Origin: Rhodanobacter soli
GTDB lineage: Bacteria; Pseudomonadota; Gammaproteobacteria; Xanthomonadales; Rhodanobacteraceae
Assembly: GCF_040548735.1 (NCBI RefSeq)
Contig: NZ_JBEPSD010000001.1
Coordinates: 868,001-932,000 of the forward strand
DNA length: 64,000 nt
Direction: 5' to 3'
The notes under the pieces were generated by a model. It had not been told where the DNA came from. It did no database searches and saw only the letters and a list, made by a program, of their open reading frames with translations. Below are positions 53,679 to 63,745 of this stretch, one piece after another; positions within the stretch are counted from its first letter, which is position 1, and each line of letters opens with the position of its first letter. Position numbers and translations under genes: made by a program.

Positions 53679-54950
53679 ATGGCCACGGCTACCGCAACGA
53701 ACATCAACAAGGCGCGTGAGCTTGGTGCCCAGCGCGCCGAGGTCAGCAAGCTGACCACGTACGAGTGGGTCGCGCTGGACAAGCGCGGCAAGCGCATGAA
53801 GGGCGACATGCCGGCGAAGAATGCCTCGCTGGTCAAGGCCGAATTGCGCCGCCAGGGCATGAATCCGCAGACCGTGCGCGAGCGTGCCAAACCGTTGTTC
53901 GGTGCCAGCGGCAGCACGGTCAAGCCGGGCGACGTGGCCGTGTTCAGCCGCCAGATCGCCACCATGATGGCGTCCGGCGTGCCGATGGTGCAGTCCTTCG
54001 ACATCATCGCCGACGGCCAGAAGAACGTCCGCTTCAAGAACATCCTGCTCGACGTGAAGCAGAACATCGAGGGCGGCGCGGCACTGCACGAGGCGCTGGC
54101 GCGCTACCCGGTGCAGTTCGACGAGCTGTACTGCAACCTGGTGCACGCCGGTGAAACTTCCGGCGTGCTGGACACCGTACTGGATACCGTGGCGACCTAC
54201 AAGGAGCGCACGGAGGCGATCAAGAAGAAGATCAAGAAGGCGCTGTTCTACCCGATGATGGTGCTGGCCGTGGTGTTCATGGTCTGCCTGATCATGCTGC
54301 TGTTCGTGGTGCCGGTATTCGCCAAGACCTTCCAGGACGCCGGCGCCCAGCTGCCCGCCCCGACTCAGCTGCTGGTCAGCGCCTCGGAGTTCATGCAGAG
54401 CTACTGGTGGGTGGTGATCGGCGTGATCGCGGGCAGCATCACCGCCTTGATCATCGCCAAGAAACGCTCGGTGAAATTCGCCCACTTCCTCGACCGCATG
54501 GCGCTGAAGATGCCGGTGATGGGCAATATCGTGCGCAACTCGGCGATCGCCCGCTTCGCCCGCACCTTGGGCGTGACGTTCCGCGCCGGCGTGCCGCTGG
54601 TCGAGGCGCTGGATGCGGTGGCCGGCGCCACCGGCAGCGTGGTGTACGGCGACGCCGTGAAGCAGATGCGCGACGACATCTCGGTCGGTCACCAGCTGCA
54701 GCTGGCGATGAAGCAGACCGGCCTGTTCCCGAACATGGTGGTGCAAATGACCGCGATCGGCGAAGAGTCCGGCGCGCTGGACAACATGCTGTTCAAGGTC
54801 GCCGAGTTCTACGAGGAAGAAGTCAGCAACGCCGTCGACACCCTGTCCACCCTGCTCGAACCGATCATCATGGTCGTGCTGGGTACCCTGGTCGGCGGCA
54901 TGGTGATCGCGCTGTACCTGCCGATCTTCAAGCTCGCCGGCACGTTCTGA
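53679..54950 (+). CDS. pilC: Type IV pilus inner membrane platform protein PilC
   Basis: 423 aa. Two T2SSF domains, each followed by a membrane helix (FYPMMVLAVVFMVCLIMLLF, and the C-terminal IIMVVLGTLVGGMVIALYLP), with the conserved FSRQIATMMASGVPMVQSF. The start at 53679 is preferred because GGGGGA lies 8 nt upstream; ATG 53673 overlaps that site. Confidence 0.95.
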   Translation: MATATATNINKARELGAQRAEVSKLTTYEWVALDKRGKRMKGDMPAKNASLVKAELRRQGMNPQTVRERAKPLFGASGSTVKPGDVAVFSRQIATMMASGVPMVQSFDIIADGQKNVRFKNILLDVKQNIEGGAALHEALARYPVQFDELYCNLVHAGETSGVLDTVLDTVATYKERTEAIKKKIKKALFYPMMVLAVVFMVCLIMLLFVVPVFAKTFQDAGAQLPAPTQLLVSASEFMQSYWWVVIGVIAGSITALIIAKKRSVKFAHFLDRMALKMPVMGNIVRNSAIARFARTLGVTFRAGVPLVEALDAVAGATGSVVYGDAVKQMRDDISVGHQLQLAMKQTGLFPNMVVQMTAIGEESGALDNMLFKVAEFYEEEVSNAVDTLSTLLEPIIMVVLGTLVGGMVIALYLPIFKLAGTF

Positions 54951-54978
54951 CGCAACCTCAAAAATCAAATCAAGAACC

Positions 54979-55036
54979 GGCGGACAGTGTCCGCCCTACA
55001 ATGCATCACGCTTCGTAGGGCGGGCACTGCCCGCCG
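54979..55036. repeat. Palindromic repeat (GTAGGGCGGGCA type)
   Basis: CGGCGGACAGTGTCCGCCCTAC and GTAGGGCGGGCACTGCCCGCCG are 22-bp arms that pair with two mismatches. Same family as 26851-26907 and 60099-60119. Confidence 0.8.
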
Positions 55037-55105
55037 CTTTTATTTGCGCGAGCGCACCGTACCCTTATGCCCTGCCCGAGGGGCTCTGAAACACAAGGCT
55101 GACGC

Positions 55106-55963
55106 ATGCCCGAACTTCCCTTCGCCCTGTGGATCGCCCTGGCCGGTGTGCTCGGGTTGCTGGTGGGCAGCTTTCTCAACGTGGTGATCCTGCGGCTACC
55201 CGAGCGCATGGCGGCGGCATGGCGACGGGAGGCACGGGATGTGCTGGAGTTGCAGGCCGATACGACGCCGCTGCCGCCGGGCATCGTGCGCGAGCCGTCG
55301 CATTGTCCGCACTGCAAGCATCCGCTGTCGGCGCTGGACAACATCCCGCTGATCGGCTGGCTGCTGCTGCGCGGGCGCTGCCGCTACTGCCAGTCGAAGA
55401 TCTCGATCCAGTACCCGCTGGTGGAACTGCTCAGCGGCGTGCTGAGCGCGGTGATCGTGTGGAAGTTAGGCCCCTCCTGGGCTGCGCTGGCCGGGCTGGC
55501 GCTGACTTGGGCCCTGGTCGCACTGTCCGGCATCGACTTCCGCACCCAGCTGCTGCCCGACCAGCTGACCTTTCCGCTGCTGTGGCTGGGCCTGCTGCTG
55601 TCGCTGCTGCCGATGTTCGTTACGGCGCCGGCCTCGATCCTGGCCGCGGCGATCGGCTACCTGAGCCTGTGGAGCGTGTACTGGGTGTTCAAGCTGCTCA
55701 CCGGCAAGGAAGGCATGGGCCACGGCGACTTCAAGCTGCTCGCCGCGCTGGGCGCGTGGATGGGACCGGTGGCGCTGCTGCCGATCATCCTGCTGTCGTC
55801 GCTGATCGGCGCGCTGGTTGGTGGCACCCTGATCGCGCTGCGCAAGCATGAACGCGAGATTCCGATGCCGTTCGGCCCGTTCATCGCCGCCGCCGGCTGG
55901 GTCTGGTTCGTGGCGGGCGCGGACCTGCTGCAGGGCTACATGCAGCTGACTGGCCTGCGGTGA
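55106..55963 (+). CDS. pilD: Prepilin peptidase / N-methyltransferase PilD
   Basis: 285 aa, eight membrane helices. The cytoplasmic zinc-binding loop carries CPHCKHPL...CRYC (two CxxC pairs), and the aspartyl protease pair is Asp in GIDFRTQLLPD and GxGD (GHGDFK, near residue 207). It cleaves and methylates prepilins. Coupled to coaE at GTGA. Confidence 0.97.
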   Translation: MPELPFALWIALAGVLGLLVGSFLNVVILRLPERMAAAWRREARDVLELQADTTPLPPGIVREPSHCPHCKHPLSALDNIPLIGWLLLRGRCRYCQSKISIQYPLVELLSGVLSAVIVWKLGPSWAALAGLALTWALVALSGIDFRTQLLPDQLTFPLLWLGLLLSLLPMFVTAPASILAAAIGYLSLWSVYWVFKLLTGKEGMGHGDFKLLAALGAWMGPVALLPIILLSSLIGALVGGTLIALRKHEREIPMPFGPFIAAAGWVWFVAGADLLQGYMQLTGLR

Positions 55964-56580
55964 ACGCGCGATCGCACGCCCTGGTGGTCGCCCTGACCGG
56001 TGGCGTCGCCGCCGGCAAGACGATGGTGACGCGGCGTTTCGAGGCGCTGGGCGTGCACGTGCACGATGCCGACGTGGCCGCCCGCGAGGTGATCGAACCC
56101 GGTACGCCCGGGCTGGCCGAGGTGGTCGATGCGTTCGGCGCCGGGGCGCTGGATGATTCGGGCCGGCTGGATCGCGCGGCCATGCGCCAGCGCGTGTTCG
56201 CCGACCCCGCCGCGCGCAGGACGCTGGAGGCGATCATCCACCCGCGCGTGCGCCAATGGCTGCGCGAACGCGCGCTGGCCGAGCGCGGGCCGTATTGCCT
56301 GTTGGCGATCCCGCTGCTGGCGGAGAATATCGAACACTATCGCTGGGTCGACCGCGTGCTGCTGGTCGACGCCCCCGAACCGGTGCAGATCGAACGTCTG
56401 ATCGCCCGCGACGGCATCGACGAAACCCTCGCACGCCGCATGCTGGCCCACCAGGCCAGCCGCACCGAACGCCTGGCCCTGGCCGACGACGTGATCGAGA
56501 ACAGCGGCGACGAAGCCGCCCTCGACACCGCCGTTGCCGGATTGCACCAACGCTACCTGGCGCTGGCCGCCTCACACTGA
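55960..56580 (+). CDS. coaE: Dephospho-CoA kinase
   Basis: 206 aa from a GTG start that overlaps the pilD stop. Walker A GGVAAGKTMV, then VHDADVAAREVIEPGTPGL and IPLLAENIEHYRWVDRVLLVDA. It catalyses the last step of CoA synthesis. The pilD-coaE order is conserved in Gammaproteobacteria. Confidence 0.95.
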   Translation: MNARSHALVVALTGGVAAGKTMVTRRFEALGVHVHDADVAAREVIEPGTPGLAEVVDAFGAGALDDSGRLDRAAMRQRVFADPAARRTLEAIIHPRVRQWLRERALAERGPYCLLAIPLLAENIEHYRWVDRVLLVDAPEPVQIERLIARDGIDETLARRMLAHQASRTERLALADDVIENSGDEAALDTAVAGLHQRYLALAASH

Positions 56581-56590
56581 TCCGCTGGCG

Positions 56591-57553
56591 CTACGGCCAG
56601 AACTCGCGGATGCCGGCAACGCCCTGCCCGCTGTTGTCGCGGGCCTGCGCGACGTGCGAAGGGGCCATGCCGCCGAGGGCGTAGATCGGCAGTGCGGCAG
56701 CTTCCGCCATGGACCGGAAACTGGCCCAGCCCAACGGCACGGCTTGCACGCGGCTGCGGGGGGCGGCGACCGGTGACAGCGTGGCGAAGTCCACGGCGAG
56801 CTGCTCGGCCCGGGCCAGGTCGGCGGCGGCGTGGCAGCTGGCGCCGACCAGATGCGACAGCGGCAGCGGGCGTTCGGACAGGGTCGCCAGCTGACGCCCC
56901 TTGAGTTGTACGCCGATGCCCAGCTCTCGCGCGCCTTCGATGTCGCCGCGGAGCAGCAGCTGGGAGCCGTGCCGGCGGGCCAGCGGCAACAGGCCGGCAG
57001 CCAGTTCGCGCACGCGTTCGCGCGGCCACAGCGGCAGCCGCAATTGCACCAGTTGCCGGCTGCGTTCGATCGACTGGCCGATGCGCTCGAACCAGAAGCC
57101 GCGCTGCTCGGGCCGTGCATCGGCCGGGGTGATCGCGTAGCGCGGCGGCAGCCGCAAAGCCTGCACGATCACGCGATCAGCCGGCGCCAGGATCGCCGGG
57201 TCGATCTGCTCCGGCAGCAGCCACTGCAACGCCTGCCCTTCCAGCGATTGCGGCTCGCCTTCCCACTGGTCGGTTTGCCAGGCATCCAGCAGCAGCTCGC
57301 GCTCGGGGTAATGAATGGGCACCCGGATCAGCGGTTCGCCACGCAAGAAGGTGACGCCCACTTCCTCGCGCAGCTCGCGCGCCAAGGCCGCCATCGGCGT
57401 CTCGCCGGGTTCGAGCTTGCCACCGGGGAACTCCCACATGCCGGCCAGATGCTTGCCCGCCGGCCGCTGCGCCAGCAACACGCGCCCCAGGGCATCGAGC
57501 ATGACGGCGGCCATCACGCGCATGACCGGCTTGGGCCCCCCCGGTGCGAACAT
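56591..57553 (-). CDS. Nudix hydrolase (MutT) fused to a ThiE-like domain
   Basis: 320 aa. N-terminal Nudix box GGKLEPGETPMAALARELREEVGV (residues about 44-66, with the REL.EE core) in a MutT-type domain, linked to a C-terminal thiamine-phosphate-synthase-like TIM barrel (LLLRGDIEGARELGIGVQLKG, VGASCHAA, PIYALGGMAP). This fusion is common in Proteobacteria. It probably hydrolyses 8-oxo-dGTP. Start ATG 57553 overlaps folA stop; a TTG just upstream is in frame. Confidence 0.9.
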   Translation of the reverse strand: MFAPGGPKPVMRVMAAVMLDALGRVLLAQRPAGKHLAGMWEFPGGKLEPGETPMAALARELREEVGVTFLRGEPLIRVPIHYPERELLLDAWQTDQWEGEPQSLEGQALQWLLPEQIDPAILAPADRVIVQALRLPPRYAITPADARPEQRGFWFERIGQSIERSRQLVQLRLPLWPRERVRELAAGLLPLARRHGSQLLLRGDIEGARELGIGVQLKGRQLATLSERPLPLSHLVGASCHAAADLARAEQLAVDFATLSPVAAPRSRVQAVPLGWASFRSMAEAAALPIYALGGMAPSHVAQARDNSGQGVAGIREFWP

Positions 57554-58041
57554 CAACTGCTGCGCAGGTATTCGACCATGTCGAAGTCGTAGGCGTGCTC
57601 GGCGTCGGCCTTGTGATGCACGCGCGAGACCTCGGTCCAGTCGCTGAAGTGCACGCCGGGAAAGAACGCGTCGGCGCCGTCGATCGCGGCACTGACCCAG
57701 GTGAGGTACATGCGGCGGGCGCGTGGCAGCGCCTCGGCGAACACCAGGCCGCCGCCGATCACGATCAGGCCGGTGTTGTCGCAGCGCGCCTGCGCTTCAT
57801 CGATCGAGCGCACGGTGATCTGGCCCGGGTACGGCGCCTCGTGGCGGCGCGTCAGCACCAGGTTGACCCGGTCCGGCAGCGCGCGGCCGATCGACAGGGC
57901 GGTGTTGTAGCCCATCAGCACGTTCTTGCCGGTGGTCAGTTGCTTGAACCAGCGCAGGTCGTCGGGCAGGTGCCAGGGCAGCTGACCCTTGCGGCCGATC
58001 GCGAAGTTTTCGTCGAGTGCGGCAATCAGCGAAATAGCCAT
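57553..58041 (-). CDS. folA: Dihydrofolate reductase
   Basis: 162 aa. Conserved MISLIAALDENFAIGRKGQLPWHLPDDLRWFK-type N-terminus (begins MAISLIAALDENFAIG) with catalytic Asp in LPDDL and NADPH site VIGGGLVF. It provides tetrahydrofolate; with thyA upstream it forms the thymidylate module. Confidence 0.97.
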   Translation of the reverse strand: MAISLIAALDENFAIGRKGQLPWHLPDDLRWFKQLTTGKNVLMGYNTALSIGRALPDRVNLVLTRRHEAPYPGQITVRSIDEAQARCDNTGLIVIGGGLVFAEALPRARRMYLTWVSAAIDGADAFFPGVHFSDWTEVSRVHHKADAEHAYDFDMVEYLRSS

Positions 58042-58167
58042 GGCGAATCCTTGGAAAGCTGGATGGTCAGTGGGACGGCCCGCGCCCGTGGAAGACGCCG
58101 CCGATGACGCCGGATATTAACAGGCCGCGGCGAGACCGCGCCGGTTCCGCATGTTCCTGCGCGACCG

Positions 58168-58962
58168 CTATACGGCGACGGCAGCCTTGATCGCCGGATG
58201 CGACTGGTAGCCCTCGATCGCGACATCCTCGTAACGGAAATCGAAGATCGAGCGCACCGAGGGATCGAGCTTCAGCCGCGGCAGCGGCAACGGTTCACGG
58301 CTCAACTGCAGCCGAGCCTGCTCCTGGTGATTGTTGTACAGGTGGGCGTCGCCCAGCGTGTGCACGAAGTCACCCACGCCCAGGCCGCAGACCTGCGCCA
58401 CCATGTGGGTGAGCAGCGCATAGCTGGCGATGTTGAACGGCACGCCGAGAAAGATGTCGCCCGAGCGCTGGTACAGCTGGCAGCTCAGCTTGCCGTTCGC
58501 CACATAGAACTGGAACATCGTGTGGCAGGGCATCAGCGCCATCTTCGGCAACTCGCCCACGTTCCATGCGCTGACGATCAGCCGGCGCGAGTCCGGGTTG
58601 CGCCGGATCTCGTCGACCACCCAGGCGATCTGGTCGACCACGCCGCCGTCGGCGGTGGGCCAGGCACGCCACTGCTGGCCGTAGACCGGGCCGAGGTCGC
58701 CATTCGCATCGGCCCACTCGTCCCAGATGCGCACGCCGTGTTCCTTCAGGTAGGCGATATTGGTGTCGCCGCGCAGGAACCAGATCAGCTCGTGCACGAT
58801 CGACTTGATGTGCAGCTTCTTGGTGGTGACCAGCGGGAAGCCTTCGTTGAGATCGAAGCGCATCTGCCAGCCGAACACGCTGCGCGTGCCGGTGCCGGTG
58901 CGGTCGGTCTTTTCGGTGCCATGGTCGAGGACGTGGCGGAGCAGGTCGAGATAGGCGTGCAT
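58168..58962 (-). CDS. thyA: Thymidylate synthase
   Basis: 264 aa. Catalytic Cys146 in ALMPCHTMF; phosphate-binding Arg in [29 protein letters not shown]. It methylates dUMP using methylene-THF. Same strand as folA, 126 bp upstream. Confidence 0.98.
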   Translation of the reverse strand: MHAYLDLLRHVLDHGTEKTDRTGTGTRSVFGWQMRFDLNEGFPLVTTKKLHIKSIVHELIWFLRGDTNIAYLKEHGVRIWDEWADANGDLGPVYGQQWRAWPTADGGVVDQIAWVVDEIRRNPDSRRLIVSAWNVGELPKMALMPCHTMFQFYVANGKLSCQLYQRSGDIFLGVPFNIASYALLTHMVAQVCGLGVGDFVHTLGDAHLYNNHQEQARLQLSREPLPLPRLKLDPSVRSIFDFRYEDVAIEGYQSHPAIKAAVAV

Positions 58963-59054
58963 CGTCGAATTCTAGCCCGTGGGGCATGACAACGGTCACT
59001 CCCGAAGCGCACTTTCCCGGCCTAGACTCGGGCCTTTCGACCAGGAGATGGACC

Positions 59055-60068
59055 ATGGCGCAGTGGTTTTTCAGTTACGGCAAGAACACCGACCGGATCG
59101 GCCCGCTCGACGATGCCGCGGCGCGGGCACAGGCCCAGCGCCAGCCGGACGGCTATTGCTGGTGCGAAGGGTTTGCCGAATGGAAGCCGATCCGCAGCGT
59201 GGCCGCGTTCGGCGGCACGCCGCTGGCGCCGCCACCGATGCCGGCGTCGATGGGCAGCGGCCGCGCCGACGAAATCGACTACCGCATCGTCGGCACCGAC
59301 ATGCAGTTCGTCGAGATCGAACTGGACCCCGGCGAAAGCGCGATCGCCGAGGCCGGCGCGCTGATGTACAAGGAAGCCGCGGTGCAGATGGATACCGTGT
59401 TCGGCGACGGCTCCAGCGGCGGCCAGAGCGGCGGCGGCCTGATGGACAAGCTGCTTTCCGCCGGCAAGCGCGTGATCACCGGCGAGAGCCTGTTCACCAC
59501 GGTGTTCACGCATGCCGGCCAGGGCAAGGCCAAGGTGGCGTTCGCTGCGCCCTACCCCGGCACGGTGATGGCGATGAAGCTGTCCGACCATGGCGGCCGG
59601 CTGATCTGTCAGAAGGATGCGTTCCTGGCCGGCGCGCGCGGCGTGCAGCTGGGCATCTTCTTCCAGCGCAAGATCCTCACCGGCCTGTTCGGCGGCGAGG
59701 GCTTCATCATGCAGAAGCTCGAAGGCGACGGCTGGGTGTTCGTGCACGCCGGCGGCACCGTGGTGCAGCGTGAGCTGAAGGCCGGCGAGCGGCTCGACGT
59801 GGACACCGGCTGCGTGGTCGCCTTCCACGACACCGTGAGCATGGACGTGAAACCCGTCGGCGGCATCAAGAGCATGCTGTTCGGCGGCGAAGGCGTGTTC
59901 CTCGCCACGCTGACCGGGCCGGGCACGGTATGGTTGCAGTCGCTGCCGTTCTCGCGCATGGCCGGGCGCATGCTGGCGGCGGCGCCGCAGGGCGGCGGCC
60001 AACGCCGCGGCGAGGGCTCGATCCTCGGCGGCCTGGGCGACATCATCGGCGGCGACCGCAACTTCTGA
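59055..60068 (+). CDS. TIGR00266/AIM24-family protein with N-terminal GYF-like domain
   Basis: 337 aa from MAQWFFSYG (AGGAG 7 nt upstream). The N-terminal region (GPLDDAAARAQ, YCWCEGFAEWKPI) resembles GYF_2, followed by the AIM24 domain with repeated glycine-rich strands (EAGALMYKEAAVQM, GGEGFIMQKLEGDGWVFVHAGG). C-terminal GGLGDIIGG. Function unknown. It lies on the opposite strand between thyA and lgt. Confidence 0.87.
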   Translation: MAQWFFSYGKNTDRIGPLDDAAARAQAQRQPDGYCWCEGFAEWKPIRSVAAFGGTPLAPPPMPASMGSGRADEIDYRIVGTDMQFVEIELDPGESAIAEAGALMYKEAAVQMDTVFGDGSSGGQSGGGLMDKLLSAGKRVITGESLFTTVFTHAGQGKAKVAFAAPYPGTVMAMKLSDHGGRLICQKDAFLAGARGVQLGIFFQRKILTGLFGGEGFIMQKLEGDGWVFVHAGGTVVQRELKAGERLDVDTGCVVAFHDTVSMDVKPVGGIKSMLFGGEGVFLATLTGPGTVWLQSLPFSRMAGRMLAAAPQGGGQRRGEGSILGGLGDIIGGDRNF

Positions 60069-60098
60069 GCCACCCCGGCTCACCTGACCTCGGCTGCG

Positions 60099-60119
60099 CA
60101 GGGCGGGCACTGCCCGCCC
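60099..60119. repeat. Palindromic repeat (GGGCGGGCACTGCCCGCCC type)
   Basis: AGGGCGGGCACTGCCCGCCCT is a self-complementary copy of the family also at 26851 and 54979, between the AIM24 and lgt stops. Confidence 0.7.
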
Positions 60120-60132
60120 TGCAAGAGCTGCG

Positions 60133-60948
60133 TCAGACGCTGGCCAGCGGCAAGGTCGGCGCGCGGCGCGACAGCGCGAGCAGTACCAACCCGATCGCGA
60201 TCAAGGGCAGCGACTGCATCTGCCCCATCGTCACCCACTGCGTGCCGAACAGGTAGCCAAGCTGCGGGTCGGGCACGCGCACGAACTCCACCGCAAAGCG
60301 GAAGCAGCCGTACAGCAACGCGAACAAGCCGGAAACCAGGTAACGCGGGCGCGGCTTCAGCGAGACCAGCCACAGCACCACGAACATCACCACGCCCTCC
60401 AGCAGCATCTCGTACAGCTGCGAGGGATGCCGCGGCAGCCGGTCCGGCGCCTGCGGGAAGATCATCGCCCACGACACGTCGCTGGGCTTGCCCCACAGCT
60501 CGCCGTTGATGAAGTTGCCGAGCCGGCCCAGGCCCAGCCCGATCGGCACCAGCGGCGCCACGAAGTCGATGGTGTCGAAGAAGTGCAGCTTCTGTCTGTG
60601 CGACCACCACCAGCCCGCGGCCAGCACGCCGAGCAGGCCGCCGTGAAAGCTCATGCCGCCGTCCCATACCTTGAACAGGGTCTGCGGTGCGGTCCAGATC
60701 CAGTCGATATCGGCGTAGAACAGCATGTACCACACGCGCCCACCGACGATCACACCCAGCATGCCGTAGAACAGCAGATCGCCCAGCGCATCGCGGCTGA
60801 CCGGCAGGCGCCCACGTCGGCGGCGGTATTCGCCCAGCACCGCCACGAAGAAAAAGCCAAGCAGGTACATCAGCCCGTACCAGTGCACCTGGATCGGACC
60901 GAGCTGGAAGGCGACGGGATCGAAATCGACGACGTAGGGCTGGGACAT
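60133..60948 (-). CDS. lgt: Prolipoprotein diacylglyceryl transferase
   Basis: 271 aa from [10 protein letters not shown], seven membrane helices. The signature [17 protein letters not shown] (near residue 130) is complete, with HPSQLYEM later. It transfers diacylglycerol to the lipobox cysteine, serving lipoproteins such as LolB. In many relatives lgt-thyA-folA are adjacent; here the AIM24 gene interrupts them. Confidence 0.97.
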   Translation of the reverse strand: MSQPYVVDFDPVAFQLGPIQVHWYGLMYLLGFFFVAVLGEYRRRRGRLPVSRDALGDLLFYGMLGVIVGGRVWYMLFYADIDWIWTAPQTLFKVWDGGMSFHGGLLGVLAAGWWWSHRQKLHFFDTIDFVAPLVPIGLGLGRLGNFINGELWGKPSDVSWAMIFPQAPDRLPRHPSQLYEMLLEGVVMFVVLWLVSLKPRPRYLVSGLFALLYGCFRFAVEFVRVPDPQLGYLFGTQWVTMGQMQSLPLIAIGLVLLALSRRAPTLPLASV

Positions 60949-61178
60949 GGCGACCGCACTGACTGACAAAGGCCAAGTGTAGCGGGACGCCAGCGCCGGC
61001 GGCGGCAGCTCTTCCGCCGCGACGTTCGCAAGAACTAGAATCCTTCCGTATATCGTCCGCACCAGGGGAGTCTGGACGAGGGTTGCACCACCGCTTTGCC
61101 AGGGATGTCCGCATCCGGCCGGGCCGCCTCGCTCCAGACGGCCGGATTCATCGCACGGAGCTTCAGGGGAGAAAACCG

Positions 61179-63140
61179 ATGTCGTACCGTCTTGCGCGGA
61201 CCATGCTGTCCGCCGCCTGCCTGTTGTTGCCCGCCGCCGCCACGGCCGCCGATTTGGTTCCGGTGGAGGACTTCGCGCGGCATGCGCCGCTGTCCATGCC
61301 ACGACTGTCGCCAGACGGCAGGCATCTCGCCGTCAACATAAACGATACCGACGGCGATTCGCATGCGCTGGCCGTCTACGACGTGGCCGACATGAGCAGG
61401 CCGGTCAGCCTGCTGCGCCTGCCCAAGTACGAGTTGGCCGTCGGCATCACCTGGGTCGACAACACCCGGCTGGTGGTGGAAAAAGGCAAGCAGCTGGGTT
61501 CGATCGACAAGCCCGTTGCCACCGGCGAGGTGATCGCCACCGATTTCGACGGCAAACACCAGGACTATCTCTACGGCTTCGAAAGCAAGTTCGGCAAGCG
61601 CGCAGGCACACGCGGTACCGACCGCGGGTGGGGCTTCGTGGCCGGTCAGCCGACGCCGGCCGACGGCCGCTTCTACATGACCACCTACAGCTGGGAAAGC
61701 GAGGACTTCAGCACCCTGTACGACGTCGATGCGGGCAAGAACACACGCCGCCTGATCGGCCAGATCAAGGTGGGTGGACTGAACTTCATGGTCGGCGCTG
61801 ACGGCAAGGCCCACTACGCCTACGGCCGCAATGACAACTGGGACTACGTGGTCTACCACCAGCAGGCCGGCGGTTGGGCGCAGATGGCCGCCGCCCAGAT
61901 CGGCGGCAGCTTCACCCCCATCTTCTTCGCGCCTGACCGGCAACGCGTCTACGCCCACTACGACGCAGGCGGCGGCCCGACCGCCCTGGTCGAACAGGAC
62001 GAGAATGGCGGCAACCGCAAGGTACTTGCCAGCGACGGCTTCAGCAGCATCGGCGACATCGAATGGACGGCGTTGCCGTATCAACCGTTTGCCACGGCGC
62101 TGGCCACGGGCGTACCGCAGACAAGTTATATCGACGCCACCACACCAACGGCAAAACTGCACCGTGCGCTGAGCCAGAAGTTTGCCGGCCATGTCCAGTT
62201 CGTCGACTTCAGCGAGGATGGCAGCAAACTGCTGTTCTGGGTCAGCAGCGACCGCGACCCGGGCACCTACTATCTGATCGACACGCATAACTACAAGGTG
62301 AGCAAGCTGTTCGCCGTGGCACCCTGGATCGACCCGGCGAAGATGGCCGAGCGGCGCCCCATGCGCTTCAGGACCAGCGACGGCATGGAACTGGAAGCGA
62401 TCCTCACGATTCCCAAGGGCGTTACCCAGAGCAACCTGCCGATGGTGCTGCTGCCGCACGGCGGTCCGATCGGTGTGCAGGACGACTGGTACTTCGATAA
62501 CGATGCGCAGTTCCTCGCCAGCCGCGGCTATCTCGTGCTGCAGGTGAACTACCGCGGCTCCGGTGGCCGCGGCGAGAATTTCCAGGAGGCCGGCTACCTG
62601 AAATGGGGCACCCGCATCCAGCAGGACCTGATCGACGGCGTGAAGTGGGCCATCGCGGAGAATTACGCCGACCCGAAGCGGGTCTGCGTCTACGGCGGCA
62701 GCTTCGGCGGCTACTCGGCGATGATGACCACGATCCGCGCGCCGGGCATGTTCAAGTGCGCGGTCGGTTACGCCGGCATCTACGACCTGAAGATGATGTA
62801 CAAGAAAGGCGACATCCGCGAGGACAAGTCCGGCCGCAGCTACCTGAACACCGTCATCGGCAAGGACGATGCCGATCTCGACGCGAACTCGCCCACCAGG
62901 CTGGCCGACAAGATCGACGTGCCGGTGCTGCTGATCCACGGCGAAGACGACAAACGCGCACCGTTCGCGCAGGCCAAGGCGATGCGGGCCGCGCTCGACG
63001 CCGCGCACAAGCCATACGAGTGGTTGAGCAAGCCGGGTGAGGGTCACGGCTTTTACGACGAAAAGAACAACATCGAGTTCTACAACCGGCTGCAGGCATT
63101 CCTGGAGAAGAACATCGGCCCCGGCGCGTCCGCTCCCTGA
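61179..63140 (+). CDS. Exported S9-family peptidase (dipeptidyl/acylaminoacyl type)
   Basis: 653 aa. Signal peptide [20 protein letters not shown]... ending TAA; beta-propeller with SPDGRHLAV; hydrolase domain with nucleophile [10 protein letters not shown], acid [11 protein letters not shown] and histidine [24 protein letters not shown] precedes the ATG. Probably periplasmic peptide degradation. Confidence 0.93.
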   Translation: MSYRLARTMLSAACLLLPAAATAADLVPVEDFARHAPLSMPRLSPDGRHLAVNINDTDGDSHALAVYDVADMSRPVSLLRLPKYELAVGITWVDNTRLVVEKGKQLGSIDKPVATGEVIATDFDGKHQDYLYGFESKFGKRAGTRGTDRGWGFVAGQPTPADGRFYMTTYSWESEDFSTLYDVDAGKNTRRLIGQIKVGGLNFMVGADGKAHYAYGRNDNWDYVVYHQQAGGWAQMAAAQIGGSFTPIFFAPDRQRVYAHYDAGGGPTALVEQDENGGNRKVLASDGFSSIGDIEWTALPYQPFATALATGVPQTSYIDATTPTAKLHRALSQKFAGHVQFVDFSEDGSKLLFWVSSDRDPGTYYLIDTHNYKVSKLFAVAPWIDPAKMAERRPMRFRTSDGMELEAILTIPKGVTQSNLPMVLLPHGGPIGVQDDWYFDNDAQFLASRGYLVLQVNYRGSGGRGENFQEAGYLKWGTRIQQDLIDGVKWAIAENYADPKRVCVYGGSFGGYSAMMTTIRAPGMFKCAVGYAGIYDLKMMYKKGDIREDKSGRSYLNTVIGKDDADLDANSPTRLADKIDVPVLLIHGEDDKRAPFAQAKAMRAALDAAHKPYEWLSKPGEGHGFYDEKNNIEFYNRLQAFLEKNIGPGASAP

Positions 63141-63160
63141 TCATCTGCGGCAGGCTGGTC

Positions 63161-63192
63161 GGGAAGGCGCTTCGGCGCCTTCCCTGTTTTTT
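63161..63192 (+). terminator. Intrinsic terminator of the second S9 gene
   Basis: GGGAAGGCGC/GCGCCTTCCC 10-bp stem with TTCG loop, then TGTTTTTT. Confidence 0.92.
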
Positions 63193-63241
63193 GGGCACGC
63201 TGGATTGCGGGCAAGCGGGCCATCTGCGAAACGCACCTCTC

Positions 63242-63745
63242 TCAGAGCAGCACCGGCCGATCCGCGAGCTCGTCGGGATTGGCCTTGCCATCGCCTGGGA
63301 AATGCCGCTCCAGCAACACGTTCGCGGCGGCGATGCCGGCGAGGCTGCCCTCGCGCCACTCTCCGCGCGCATAGCATTCGCGCATGCGCGCGCAGATCGC
63401 ATCCCACTCCTCCGCCGCCACCTTCGCCGCGATGCCGCGGTCGGCGATGATCTCGATGCGGTGCTCGGCCATCAGCACGTAGAACAGCACGCCGCTGTTG
63501 AGTTCGGTATCCCACACGCGCAATTGGGCAAATACCTGGCGCGCGCGGGCCGCGGCGTCGAGGCCATCCAGCACGGCCAGCGGCGCCAGCCGCGATTCGA
63601 CCGCAAAGCGGATCTCGCCCAGGTGATGGCGTTCGCCCGCAGCGATCGTCGTGGCCATCTCATCCAGCAGTACCGCCGGAAAGCGCCGCGACAGCTGGAA
63701 CCAGCCGCCGAACAGGTTCGTCCACAGTCGCTGCATGCGCGCCAT
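63242..63745 (-). CDS. TPM-domain protein (YgcG/Psb32-like, short form)
   Basis: 167 aa. The TPM fold is suggested by GEIRFAVESRL, QVFAQLRVWDTELNSGVLFYVLMAEHRIEIIADRGIA and W..ICARMRE. No signal peptide. It is coupled at ATGA to the upstream glycine-rich TPM gene, the usual tandem arrangement; this family is often near LemA genes. Function unknown. Confidence 0.88.
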   Translation of the reverse strand: MARMQRLWTNLFGGWFQLSRRFPAVLLDEMATTIAAGERHHLGEIRFAVESRLAPLAVLDGLDAAARARQVFAQLRVWDTELNSGVLFYVLMAEHRIEIIADRGIAAKVAAEEWDAICARMRECYARGEWREGSLAGIAAANVLLERHFPGDGKANPDELADRPVLL

